62,796 nt of DNA from CADEED01 sp964444835. GTDB taxonomy: Bacteria > Pseudomonadota > Gammaproteobacteria > Steroidobacterales > Steroidobacteraceae. The position numbers and the translations under genes were made by a program. The notes beneath the pieces were generated by a model that saw nothing but the letters and a program-made list of their open reading frames with translations, had not been told where the DNA came from and made no database searches. Location: contig CAYUIT010000019.1 of NCBI GenBank assembly GCA_964444835.1, positions 1-62,796 of the forward strand. Reading direction: 5' to 3'. Below, piece after piece: positions 16,511-24,909 of the stretch. The stretch's first letter is position 1. Each line of letters begins with the position of its first letter.

Positions 16511-17140
16511 ATGAGCGATGACACTGAATTGACCACCAAGGTACAGCCCGTCGCGAACCTGCGCGAATACTTCCGGGATGCGCTGCACGACGCGCTGCAT
16601 CACCAACACGTCGCGGTCGAAGATCAAACCGAACACTACGTGGTGAATCTTCTCACGCTGTTTGCGCGTGCCGACGCGCTCTATGAAGACACGCCCGAAG
16701 GCCCGCGGATCAAGCCGTTAGTGGTCATGATGAGCGAAGCACTCGAAGCACCGACGCGCGAACAGCGGTGTCGAGGCCTGCAGAGGCTCGGCGATGTCTC
16801 GCTCTTCGTCGCGGGCTTCTTTGCGCAGGGTTTCGCACGCAAGCTGATCGACATCGACTATCACATCGCGATGGGAGGCCACGCCTATGGCACGCTAGCG
16901 GCGTCGCTGCAGCAAGGCCGTGGTCGCACGCTCGGCCAAGTGTTTGCCGAGCTCGCAGTAAAGTTCCAGCCGGTCGTCGATGCGCTGAATGAAATCAGCG
17001 AGACCTCGTATCGCCATTCCGACCGAGACTTGTTGCGGCTCTATGAGCTGTGGATGAAGACCGGCAGTGAGCGCTCCCGCAGAATCTTGCGGCGCCTCGG
17101 CGTCGAGCCTGTGCCTGCGACGACGCGGCTCGCGCATTGA
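16511..17140 (+). CDS. Uncharacterised helical protein, first of a pair
   Basis: A 209-aa soluble, mainly helical protein with no signal peptide or membrane span. I do not recognise the family. Notable conserved-looking stretches are LADALYED-like helix turns, LFVAGFFAQGFARK, and the polar segment DIDYHIAMGGHAYGTLA, rich in Asp, His and Tyr and reminiscent of a ligand or metal site. GAGGAGC stands 11 nt before the ATG. The next gene starts 9 bp after the stop, so the two are one operon and probably act together. A role in regulation or as an adaptor is possible but unsupported. Confidence 0.7.
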   Translation: MSDDTELTTKVQPVANLREYFRDALHDALHHQHVAVEDQTEHYVVNLLTLFARADALYEDTPEGPRIKPLVVMMSEALEAPTREQRCRGLQRLGDVSLFVAGFFAQGFARKLIDIDYHIAMGGHAYGTLAASLQQGRGRTLGQVFAELAVKFQPVVDALNEISETSYRHSDRDLLRLYELWMKTGSERSRRILRRLGVEPVPATTRLAH

Positions 17141-17149
17141 GCTAACACG

Positions 17150-17797
17150 ATGCTGCTCTCGAAGCTCCAACAGCTACTCGGGCGCATCTACGATCTCCCT
17201 ATCGGACACGATGTTCGCGATTTCGTGTTGACTGATGCCTCGTTAGTCGCTGCCGCGAGTGGCTCACCGAGTGACGAGCAGCTGCTGGTTTCGCAATCGG
17301 CCGATGCGCTCGAGATCGCGTTGTTCCTCGATGCGAGCGTCTTGCAGCGCCTCGCCGCGGCCGATCCGCTCGAGAGCTTGACCGAGCAGAATCTTGCGGA
17401 CTATCTCACTGCGGTCGAGGGTGTGAGTCACTTCGTCTGCGTTGCGTGGAACGCGAGCCACGACAAGCCGGTGTCGATCCTGGAGCTCGAGTTGCAGGCT
17501 GAAGTGGACAAGTTTGTTTCGTGCGCCTGGCTGTTACATGAACAGGGCGCGGGGCGCTTTCCGCATGAGCTGCACCACACATTGTTCCGGCGCGTTCGCG
17601 TCGATGCTGAATTGGCTGCGGAGCGGGCGAACTTGTATCGCGCCGCGACCCGCTACGCGGCGCGTTACTGCGAGCGACTGGCTGCGCAATGGAGCGAGCG
17701 CCGCCGCGCCGTTAGTCTTGACGTGCTGGCCGACTTGCGACGCTTCTATCGTTTGGGGATGACGCGCAAGCTCACGCACATCGCAAGCTGCGCCTGA
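17150..17797 (+). CDS. Uncharacterised helical protein, second of a pair
   Basis: A 215-aa soluble helical protein, no signal peptide, family not recognised. Readable blocks are YDLPIGHDVRDFVLTD near residue 15, NLADYLTAVEGVSHFVC near 85-100, ELELQAEVDKFVSCAW near 110, and a basic C-terminus with FYRLGMTRKLTHIAS. The ELQAEVDK segment and Glu/His-rich surroundings may be functional. It sits 9 bp behind the 16511 gene, and the following minus-strand gene ends 10 bp away. Function unknown; the tight pairing is the main clue. Confidence 0.7.
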   Translation: MLLSKLQQLLGRIYDLPIGHDVRDFVLTDASLVAAASGSPSDEQLLVSQSADALEIALFLDASVLQRLAAADPLESLTEQNLADYLTAVEGVSHFVCVAWNASHDKPVSILELELQAEVDKFVSCAWLLHEQGAGRFPHELHHTLFRRVRVDAELAAERANLYRAATRYAARYCERLAAQWSERRRAVSLDVLADLRRFYRLGMTRKLTHIASCA

Positions 17798-17807
17798 GCG
17801 CGCGTGG

Positions 17808-18185
17808 TTATTCTTCTTCGTCGAGCTCGCCGCGCGCGCGACGTTCTTCGAGTTCCCGCTTCAACTTGATCCATTCGCCGAGTTTGCGCAGATCCCGCTT
17901 AACAGGCGCGCGCTTGGGCTCGACATTCGTACGACCCGCCGTCGCGACACGCTGGTAAGGATCGAAGCCTTTGGCCTTCGTTCGCTCGATCGCGAGTGTG
18001 GGCGCTTTGTTCGTCCGTGCGGGCGGATCGTCTTCGATCTCAAGCGGACGTCGATCGAATAAATTCTGGCGACTATCCTCGACCTCGATCCATTCGACGC
18101 GCGCGTTGCCACGCTCGTCGTGCACGATGCGCGAAACGCGTCGTCGATCGTTGCTCGGCGGGGGCTTCTTGGTCGAGTCGGACAT
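17808..18185 (-). CDS. Small charged protein sharing a motif with the 12248-12484 protein
   Basis: A 125-aa, strongly charged, probably largely disordered cytosolic protein. It begins MSDSTKKPPPSND and ends with a long Lys/Arg/Glu helix (LGEWIKLKRELEERRARGE). The segments VHDERGNARVEW and GFDPYQR correspond to KHDARGTASFDW and GYDPYNR in the small protein at 12248-12484, which suggests a shared short family. ATG at 18185 is chosen; an in-frame GTG at 18215 would add ten residues. Function unknown. Confidence 0.6.
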   Translation of the reverse strand: MSDSTKKPPPSNDRRRVSRIVHDERGNARVEWIEVEDSRQNLFDRRPLEIEDDPPARTNKAPTLAIERTKAKGFDPYQRVATAGRTNVEPKRAPVKRDLRKLGEWIKLKRELEERRARGELDEEE

Positions 18186-18269
18186 GAACCTGGACGGCGA
18201 CGAGGTAGTATCCACCTCATTATCGCTCGGCAGACTACCGCCTGCCCTGTGTCGGTACTGTGAGACGAA

Positions 18270-18794
18270 TCACGCTTTGCCGAGACTTGCTGCGGCGCGC
18301 AGAATTCCGAGCGCGGTTTTGCCGTCGCGCAGTTCACCGTTTACGGCACGGTCGCACGCAACGTCGAGCGGCCACCAGTGTACTTCGAGCACCTCGGCCG
18401 CTTCCGTGGCGCTGGGCACGAACTCAAGATCCGTCGCCAAGAATAAATGCACGACTTCGTTGAACACGCCCGGCGAGCTCACGAACTCGCCGAGCGAACG
18501 CCACGTGCGTGCCATCACGCCGGCTTCTTCGACCAACTCGCGTTGCGCCGTCTGCAGCGGCGGTTCGCCTTGATCGATTTTGCCAGCGGGAAGTTCCCAT
18601 AGGTAGCCACCGGTCGCGTGGCGATACTGGCGCAAGACACAGATCCGATTCTGCTGATCGATCGCCGCGATCGCGGAGCCACCGGGATGGTGAATCACCT
18701 CGAGTGGCACTTCATGGCTGTTAGGCAGCACCACTGTATCGATTGTTACCGTAATGACGCGACCCGCGAAAACTGTTTGGCGTTGCAGTAGCAT
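18270..18794 (-). CDS. NUDIX hydrolase, ADP-ribose pyrophosphatase type
   Basis: A 174-aa Nudix enzyme. The Nudix box is complete: G-K-I-D-Q-G-E, then REL-VEEAG (consensus G-x5-E-x7-RE-U-x-EE-x-G-U). The N-terminal strands (VITVTIDTVVLPNSHEVPLEVI) and the GSAIAAIDQQNRICVLRQYRHA segment match the NudF/ADP-ribose pyrophosphatase subgroup, which splits ADP-ribose into AMP and ribose 5-phosphate. This would fit disposal of ADP-ribose released by an ADP-ribosylglycohydrolase such as the one at 8094-9563, although the two loci are 9 kb apart. It is divergent from the 18837 P-loop gene. Confidence 0.87.
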   Translation of the reverse strand: MLLQRQTVFAGRVITVTIDTVVLPNSHEVPLEVIHHPGGSAIAAIDQQNRICVLRQYRHATGGYLWELPAGKIDQGEPPLQTAQRELVEEAGVMARTWRSLGEFVSSPGVFNEVVHLFLATDLEFVPSATEAAEVLEVHWWPLDVACDRAVNGELRDGKTALGILRAAASLGKA

Positions 18795-18836
18795 GCGATA
18801 AGTGTACGCGTTCCTCGCGTGTTGAGTCGGGAGCCC

Positions 18837-19394
18837 ATGTCAGCCAATTCGGGACCGCCGTCGGTATTGATCGTTACGGGGCCACCGGCCAGTGGTAAGT
18901 CGCAACTCGCGCGCGCCATTTTGGCGCGGCATACGTTCGTCTACCTCGCCAAAGACAGCGTGAAGGAGTCGTTGTTCGACTCGCTCGGTGCGACCACGGC
19001 CGCCGAATCGAGTCGCTTGAGCGAGGCGAGCTTTGCATTGCTGTTCCGGCTAACGACCACGACGCTGCGCGCGGGCGCCAGTGTGTTGCTCGAGGGGAAC
19101 TTTCGACGCGGCCAGCACGAGACGCCGCTGCGCCGCAGTCTCGGTGACTCGCCTGTGATTCAGGTGTTGTGCGATGTGGAGGAAACGGAGCGGCGCCAGC
19201 GTTTGGCGGCACGGGCAAGCGATCCGACGCGACATCCGCTGCATCGGCTTGGCGAAACACGTCCGCTCACGGCAGTGGATACGGGTTTCTTGAATCTTCC
19301 GGGCGTTCGCATTTCACACGCGGGCACGGATACCGAGGCGACGCTCAAATTGATCGAGCGAGTCCTCGACGCGAACGCACGCGCGGTGGGCTAG
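18837..19394 (+). CDS. P-loop ATP-binding protein (AAA_33/kinase-like)
   Basis: A 185-aa P-loop protein with Walker A GPPASGKS at about residues 16-23 and an LLEGNF Walker-B-like strand near 85. RLAARASDPTRHP near 130 has the shape of a LID arginine region in small kinases (shikimate, zeta-toxin or chloramphenicol phosphotransferase-like AAA_33 proteins). It would phosphorylate or bind a small molecule in the cytosol; the substrate is unknown. The ATG at 18837 is preceded by GGGAG; a GTG at 18819 is the alternative. Its last 4 bp overlap the convergent peroxidase-related gene. Confidence 0.75.
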   Translation: MSANSGPPSVLIVTGPPASGKSQLARAILARHTFVYLAKDSVKESLFDSLGATTAAESSRLSEASFALLFRLTTTTLRAGASVLLEGNFRRGQHETPLRRSLGDSPVIQVLCDVEETERRQRLAARASDPTRHPLHRLGETRPLTAVDTGFLNLPGVRISHAGTDTEATLKLIERVLDANARAVG

Positions 19395-19990
19395 CGTGAC
19401 AGCGAGTGATACTCCTCGTTAGGCATCATGTCCGTGGCTGTGGCGAGCCGGTTCGTCATGTTGAAAAACGCCGTGACCGATGCGATATCCCAGATCTCGC
19501 GCTCACTAAAGCCAGCACGGCGCAGGGCTTGCCGGTCGGCGTCGCCGATGTCGGCTGGTGTCACCGTGCACTTGTGCGCGAAATCGAGCATTGCGCGCTG
19601 GCGCCGCGGAAGCTTTGCCACGCGGTAGTTCATCACCAATAGCTCGCCCAGTGCCGGATCGCCCGACATCTGGCGCACGGCTTGCCCGTGGGCCGTGAGG
19701 CAGTAGTAACAGCGGTTCGCGGCGGAGACGACCACGGCGATCATTTCGCGCTCGAGCTTGCTCAGACCGGAGTCGCCGAGCATCAAGTCGTTGTAGAAAT
19801 TGACGAAGGCGCGAAGCTTGGTTTGGTCGAAGCTGTAAGCGGCGAGCACATTCGGCAGGAAACCGATCTTGTCGTCGCAGACCTCGAAGTATTTGCGCAT
19901 GTCTGGGTCGAGCGCGCTGCGCTTCGGCACCGGTAGATCGAGCGCCGTGAGGTGGCTCGGCTGTGAGGGATATCGGGGGCGTTTGGCCAT
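19391..19990 (-). CDS. Peroxidase-related (AhpD/carboxymuconolactone decarboxylase-like) protein
   Basis: A 199-aa helical protein of the uncharacterised peroxidase-related family in the AhpD/CMD superfamily. The redox motif CYYCLTAHG (C-x-x-C followed by three residues and His) is at residues ~96-104, after LERE-MIAVVVSAANR. The C-terminal helices end in FFNMTNRLATATDMMPNEEY, typical of this subgroup. It may act as a disulfide-based peroxidase or reductase. The 183-bp region between its start and the response-regulator gene is a divergent promoter region with no further gene. Confidence 0.88.
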   Translation of the reverse strand: MAKRPRYPSQPSHLTALDLPVPKRSALDPDMRKYFEVCDDKIGFLPNVLAAYSFDQTKLRAFVNFYNDLMLGDSGLSKLEREMIAVVVSAANRCYYCLTAHGQAVRQMSGDPALGELLVMNYRVAKLPRRQRAMLDFAHKCTVTPADIGDADRQALRRAGFSEREIWDIASVTAFFNMTNRLATATDMMPNEEYHSLSR

Positions 19991-20173
19991 GCGCTCGTTC
20001 CTGGTCAGTCGTGGGCGGCGAGGTGGTGTCCACTTCGTCTAACGATTCTCGGCGGAGATGATCGGTCAAGCCGCAGCCAAACGACAACCTTAAGGCTCGC
20101 GAAACCTGCGAACCCGTCGTCACCGTGATGCTGGGGACTGGACTTTAGCCCGCGACCTGTGCCAAATGTGCGC

Positions 20174-20854
20174 ATGACCATCGTGTACCTCCTTGAGGAT
20201 GACGCAGTGACGCGTCGCAACCTCGAAGAGCGACTATTGGCCGTGCCGGGTCTGGATGTCCCCGTGTCGGTGGGTACTTGTACCGAGATGCTGAGTGCGG
20301 TGCGCGCCGGACGGCCGGATGTGCTGTTGTGCGATTTGCAATTGCCCGATGGCAATGGCGTCGATGTGATCCGCGTAACGCGCGAGCTGCATCCGCAGGT
20401 CGAGGTGATGGTGATTTCGGTTTTCGGTGACGAGCAGCGGGTCGTGATGGCGCTCAAGGCGGGCGCCACCGGGTACCTGCTCAAGGATGATCCGAGTTCC
20501 GAAATCGGTGCGGCGATCTCACAACTGCTGCAAGGCGGCTCACCGATCAGCCCGGCGATCGCGCGCTATTTGATTCGCGTCTTTCGGCCGAGTGGGCCGG
20601 AGCCTGTGAGCGGCGCACCACCGCGGCCGCTTGATCCTGGCATCGACCTCACAACCCGCGAACTCGAAGTGCTGCAGCTGGCCGCGAAAGGTTTCAGCTA
20701 CGGCGAAATCGCGCGGATGCTGGGCATCTCGGGCGCCACCGTGAGTAGTTACACCAAGAAGATCTACGGCAAATTAGCCGTGCACTCGCGCAGCGAGGCT
20801 GTTTATGAGGCTTCGCGACTCGGCCTCATCGACGAAGCCCGTCGTAATACCTAA
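20174..20854 (+). CDS. LuxR/NarL-family response regulator
   Basis: A 226-aa two-domain regulator. The receiver domain (1-120) has acidic residues LLEDD at 6-10, the phospho-acceptor D54 in LLCDLQLPDG, and the conserved Lys in YLLKDDPS. The C-terminal LuxR helix-turn-helix (about 155-215) reads TTRELEVLQLAAKGFSYGEI, then SGATVSSYTKKIYGKL. The next gene, a histidine kinase, starts 50 bp before this gene ends in another frame, so the pair is co-translated and surely cognate. GTG at 20159 is an alternative start. The signal and target genes are unknown. Confidence 0.93.
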   Translation: MTIVYLLEDDAVTRRNLEERLLAVPGLDVPVSVGTCTEMLSAVRAGRPDVLLCDLQLPDGNGVDVIRVTRELHPQVEVMVISVFGDEQRVVMALKAGATGYLLKDDPSSEIGAAISQLLQGGSPISPAIARYLIRVFRPSGPEPVSGAPPRPLDPGIDLTTRELEVLQLAAKGFSYGEIARMLGISGATVSSYTKKIYGKLAVHSRSEAVYEASRLGLIDEARRNT

Positions 20855-22739
20855 ACGCAAGGCACCGAGCGCCGCCTACTGGCTGTTGGCGTTCGTGTTG
20901 CCCGTTGCGTTTTTCGTAGCGATGGCGGCGTTCGATGCTCCGAATACCATCGACCCCCGCTGGCGCTTGGGGACTGCACAGTTGCAGCAGACGAGCAGCC
21001 CGTTGCCGCCGAGCGATGACCGCGCGGCAGCGGTCGTGACGTTGCCGCATCGCCTACAGGTCTCCACGGATACGACAGCCGTTGCTTGGTATTCCTGGCA
21101 GCTCGCCTTGCCGGAATCGCGTGCGGAGCTGTGGGCTTTCTACACGCGCCAGCCGCAAGCGGGCTTCGAGGTATTCGTCAACGGCGAGCTCGTTGGCGCG
21201 ACGTCCGCAGATCGATTCCCGCCGCGGACGGTGGTGCGACCCACGTTAGTACTGATCCCGGCCGGGCTCCTGCGCAGCGGCGACAATCGGCTCGACCTAC
21301 GCGTGACGCAACGCTCGCCGAGCACGCTGCTCGACATTGCCTATCTTGGGCCGGCTGGTGAGATCGCGCCCGTGGCAAGTCGCCATATCCTGTTCGACGT
21401 CACGGTCAAGCAGGCGACGGTGGCGGCCATGATCTTGTTCGCGATGTTGTTCGCAATCATTTACGCCCTGCGCCGGCAAGACACCGTGTTTGCGGCCTAT
21501 GGACTCACGATCTTGATGTGGGCGTTGCACGTCTGGCATATGACGCTTGCCACGCCACCGTGGATTGCGGAGGTAACGTGGCGTGCGCTCGGGCATATCG
21601 CGCTGATGTTGTTCGTAGTCTGCAGCGCGATCATGGTGAATCGGTTCCTGAATCGACGCACGCAGAGCGTCGAGCGTGCCTTGCTCGGCGTGTCATTGGC
21701 GTACGTCGTGTATGCGCTCGCGATTGCGCCGCAACTCGACCCGGCTGTCGTCGAAGGCTTCAATCGCTACGGCGGTGTGCCGCTGTTGTTAGCGTTAGGC
21801 GGTTGGTCGGTGTGGCAACTGGCGCGAGCGGCGATTGCCAATGCGACCATCGAGCGGCGCTTGATGTTGCTGTGTTGCGGGCTCGTCTGGATCGTTGGTA
21901 TGCGCGATTACATCGGCGATCTCAGCGCGGCGGGAACCAGTGTGCCCGTGCGCTACTTGCCGTATACCGTCAGCTTCGTGTTGCTAGCGTTTGGTAGCTT
22001 GATCTTGTTGCGCTTTGCACGTGCGCTGCGCGAAACCGAGTACTTGAATCGCGAACTCGAGGCGCGCGTCGAGCAAAAGGCCGCGGAGCTCGAGGCCAAT
22101 TACGCCCGCATTCGCACTTACGAGCGCGATCAAGCGCTCGTGGCCGAACGCGCGCGCATCATGCGCGACATGCACGACGGCATTGGCGGGCAGCTGGTCG
22201 CGGCGATTGCGTTGGCGTCGCGTCCCGGCTCGCCGCGCGAGCTCGATGCGTTGTTGCACGAAGCGCTCGACGATTTGCGCATGATGATCGATTCGCTGGA
22301 GGCAACCGAGGCGGATCTGCTGACAGCGCTCGGCATGCTGCGCATGCGTGTCAGTTCGCGCTTCGCAGCGGCCGGGCTCGAGTTTCGGTGGGAGGTGGCG
22401 GATGTGCCGCGCATCCCCGGGTTCGGTCCGGAGCAGGTGCTCCAAGTGATGCGCATCGTGCAAGAAGCGTTTGCCAACATCCTGAAGCATGCGGGTGCAA
22501 AGACGATTACGGTGCGCACGGCCACCCAACCCATGGCCAATGGCGGACCCGGTGTGGCGGTCGAGATCGAGGACGATGGCCGCGGCCTGCAAGTCGGTGA
22601 GCGTCTCGGTGGGCGCGGGCTTGCCAACATGCGGCGTCGCGCCCAGTCGCTCGGCGCCGATCTCGAGATCGGCCCCGGCAGCGTGTCCGGTACACGGATC
22701 GTGGTCCGGTTGCCGCTCACACAGCCCGCCGTGGCGTGA
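20805..22739 (+). CDS. 7TM-sensor histidine kinase (HisKA_3/NarX type)
   Basis: A 644-aa membrane kinase. After one N-terminal membrane helix (about 25-43) comes a periplasmic beta-rich domain (about 60-195; GFEVFVNGELVG, LRSGDNRLDLRV) resembling the jelly-roll modules of 7TMR-DISM sensors. About seven membrane helices follow (200-405), then a coiled coil, the HisKA_3 dimerisation helix with phospho-acceptor H457 (RIMRDMHDGIGGQL), and an HATPase domain with QEAFANILKHAGA, EDDGRG and GRGLANM. A carbohydrate or other small ligand may be sensed. It overlaps the response-regulator gene by 50 bp, one of the longer overlaps in the window. Confidence 0.92.
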   Translation: MRLRDSASSTKPVVIPKRKAPSAAYWLLAFVLPVAFFVAMAAFDAPNTIDPRWRLGTAQLQQTSSPLPPSDDRAAAVVTLPHRLQVSTDTTAVAWYSWQLALPESRAELWAFYTRQPQAGFEVFVNGELVGATSADRFPPRTVVRPTLVLIPAGLLRSGDNRLDLRVTQRSPSTLLDIAYLGPAGEIAPVASRHILFDVTVKQATVAAMILFAMLFAIIYALRRQDTVFAAYGLTILMWALHVWHMTLATPPWIAEVTWRALGHIALMLFVVCSAIMVNRFLNRRTQSVERALLGVSLAYVVYALAIAPQLDPAVVEGFNRYGGVPLLLALGGWSVWQLARAAIANATIERRLMLLCCGLVWIVGMRDYIGDLSAAGTSVPVRYLPYTVSFVLLAFGSLILLRFARALRETEYLNRELEARVEQKAAELEANYARIRTYERDQALVAERARIMRDMHDGIGGQLVAAIALASRPGSPRELDALLHEALDDLRMMIDSLEATEADLLTALGMLRMRVSSRFAAAGLEFRWEVADVPRIPGFGPEQVLQVMRIVQEAFANILKHAGAKTITVRTATQPMANGGPGVAVEIEDDGRGLQVGERLGGRGLANMRRRAQSLGADLEIGPGSVSGTRIVVRLPLTQPAVA

Positions 22740-22769
22740 AGTGCTTCACATCACTCGCGGCGTGATGTG
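22736..22769 (+). other. Two overlapping hairpins after the kinase gene
   Basis: GTGAAG-TG-CTTCAC (22736-22749) includes the kinase stop codon. CACATCAC / GTGATGTG (22747-22754 and 22762-22769) forms a second perfect 8-bp stem that shares three bases with the first, so only one can form fully. There is no T-run. They could be a weak transcription end or a 3' processing site. Confidence 0.35.
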
Positions 22770-22817
22770 CGCCGGATGCGTGGCAGTTGTGCACTGCGTT
22801 ACGTATAGTCGCGAGCG

Positions 22818-24902
22818 ATGTCTGCCACGGCTCATCTGACCACGCTCAACGCCGCCCAGCGCAAGGCGGTGACTTACGGCGAACCGGCGCCCGACAAGGG
22901 CTTTCAGTCGGGGCCGCTGCTCGTCGTGGCGGGCGCCGGCACCGGCAAGACCAACACCATTGCCTATCGCGTCGCGCACCTGGTGTTGCACAACGCGGAT
23001 CCGGGTCGAATCCTGCTGCTCACGTTCACGCGCCGTGCGGCACAAGAGATGCGCCGTCGCGTTCACGACATCATCCGCACAACGTTGGACGACAAGCTCG
23101 GCGGCAAAGCGCAGGCTGTGCTGCAGCGGCTGGGTTGGGCCGGCACGTTCCACTCCGTCGGGAATCGCTTGCTGCGGCATTACGCGAAGCACCTCGGACT
23201 CGATCCAAATTTTTCCGTGCTGGATCGCGGCGACTCTGCCGACTTGATCGACCGCATTCGGCAAGAGCTCGGGTTTGCGACCAAAGAGCAGCGCTTCCCA
23301 CGCAAAGACACCTGCCTCGCGATTTACTCGTATCGCGTCAACACGCAGAAGTCTCTGAAAGAAACGCTCGAGCTGCAGTACCCGTGGTGCTTGCAGTGGG
23401 AAGAAGACCTGACGAAGCTGTTCCGCACGTATGTCGAGCGCAAGCACGATCTGTCGATCCTCGACTACGACGATTTGCTGTTGTACTGGCATGTGATGAT
23501 GTCGGAACCGCGACTCGCGGAGCACGTCGGCAAACATTTCGATCACATTCTGGTCGACGAGTACCAAGACACTAACAAGTTGCAAGGCGACATCGTGCAT
23601 GCGCTGAAGCCGTCGGGCGCTGGCGTTACGGTGGTCGGCGACGATGCGCAGGCGATCTATTCGTTCCGGGCAGCGGCTGTCGAGAACATCCTCGGATTTG
23701 CCGATCGCTATCAGCCGAAAGCGGAAGTCGTCACGCTCGCGCAGAACTTTCGCTCGACGCAGAGCGTGCTCGATGCAGCCAATGCATTGATGGCAGATGC
23801 GCCGCGTCAGTTGCGCAAGCATTTGCTGTCGATGCGCGGGCAAGGCGTGCGGCCGAAGCTTGTTACGACAGACGATCAACAGTCGCAAGTCGAGTTCGTC
23901 TGCAATCGCATTTTGCAGAGCCGCGAGGCAGGTACGCCGCTCAAGCGTCAAGCAGTTTTGTTCCGCAGTAGCAGCCACAGCGACATGCTCGAGGTGGAGT
24001 TGCTAAAGCGCCGCATTCCGTTCGTCAAATACGGCGGGCTGAAGTTCCTCGAGGCCGCGCACGTCAAGGATTTGTTAGCGGTGCTGCGCTGGGCCGACAA
24101 TCCGCGCAACTCGCTCGCGGCATTTCGCGTGTTGCAACTGCTGCCGGGGATGGGGCCGGTCAACGCGCAAAAGGTGCTCGATCACTTGAAGGCGCAGGGC
24201 AATAGCTGGGCGGCGCTTGCGAACTATGAACCGCCGAGCGACGCCAAGCTCTCGTGGCGCAAGTTTGCCGAGCTATTCAACGCGATTGGCGATCCGCAGC
24301 GCGAATGGGCCGGGCAGATGCGCATGGTGCGTGAGTGGTATAAGCCGCACCTGGAGCGCATTTACGAGCATGTACACACGCGCTTGGGCGATCTCGATCA
24401 GCTTGAGCTGCTGTCTTCACAGTATCCCTCGCGCGAGCGATTCATTACCGAGCTGACGCTGGATCCGCCGCAGGCCACGAGCGATGTGGCGGGCAAGCCG
24501 TTGCTCGACGAGGACTATCTCGTGCTCTCCACGATCCACTCGGCCAAGGGCATGGAGTGGGATTCGGTGTACGTGTTGAACGTCGTCGACGGCAGTTTCC
24601 CCTCAGAATTCGCGACCGGTCGTCCAGAGCTCATCGAAGAAGAGCGACGCTTGCTGTATGTCGCGATGACGCGCGCCAAGAACGAGCTCTCATTGATTGC
24701 GCCGCTGCGCTTCCAAGTGACGAGCCAGCCGAAGAGTGCAGATGCGCACGTCTACGGCGGCAAGAGCCGCTTTCTCACAGAGAAAGTGGTGCGCTGCTTT
24801 GAGGAGTCGGCCTTCCACGGCTCGCACATGTCGGACACCACATTGCAGCAAGCGGAGGCTGCGACGGTGGATGTGAAGTCGCGCCTGAAGCAGATGTGGT
24901 AG
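22818..24902 (+). CDS. UvrD/Rep-family ATP-dependent DNA helicase
   Basis: A 694-aa superfamily 1A helicase. Motif Q and Walker A lie at the N-terminus (LNAAQRKAVTYG; VVAGAGTGKTNT). Motif Ia is LLTFTRRAAQEM, Walker B is ILVDEYQDTN, motif III is VVGDDAQAIYSFRAA, motif IV is LAQNFRST, motif V is LSTIHSAKGMEWDSVYV and motif VI is RRLLYVAMTRAKNEL. The C-terminal accessory part is shorter than in UvrD or PcrA, and the order and length fit a Rep/UvrD paralogue rather than AdnAB or RecB because no nuclease motif is seen. The role is probably in repair or replication restart. It starts 78 bp after the histidine kinase. Confidence 0.93.
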   Translation: MSATAHLTTLNAAQRKAVTYGEPAPDKGFQSGPLLVVAGAGTGKTNTIAYRVAHLVLHNADPGRILLLTFTRRAAQEMRRRVHDIIRTTLDDKLGGKAQAVLQRLGWAGTFHSVGNRLLRHYAKHLGLDPNFSVLDRGDSADLIDRIRQELGFATKEQRFPRKDTCLAIYSYRVNTQKSLKETLELQYPWCLQWEEDLTKLFRTYVERKHDLSILDYDDLLLYWHVMMSEPRLAEHVGKHFDHILVDEYQDTNKLQGDIVHALKPSGAGVTVVGDDAQAIYSFRAAAVENILGFADRYQPKAEVVTLAQNFRSTQSVLDAANALMADAPRQLRKHLLSMRGQGVRPKLVTTDDQQSQVEFVCNRILQSREAGTPLKRQAVLFRSSSHSDMLEVELLKRRIPFVKYGGLKFLEAAHVKDLLAVLRWADNPRNSLAAFRVLQLLPGMGPVNAQKVLDHLKAQGNSWAALANYEPPSDAKLSWRKFAELFNAIGDPQREWAGQMRMVREWYKPHLERIYEHVHTRLGDLDQLELLSSQYPSRERFITELTLDPPQATSDVAGKPLLDEDYLVLSTIHSAKGMEWDSVYVLNVVDGSFPSEFATGRPELIEEERRLLYVAMTRAKNELSLIAPLRFQVTSQPKSADAHVYGGKSRFLTEKVVRCFEESAFHGSHMSDTTLQQAEAATVDVKSRLKQMW

Positions 24903-24909
24903 CGGCTAA

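Noticed and set aside
22746..23978. A 410-codon minus-strand frame opposite the UvrD/Rep helicase.
   Set aside because: It is antisense to a well-supported helicase with all motifs in order, and its residues (His, Arg and Gln rich) are typical of antisense shadows in GC-rich genes.
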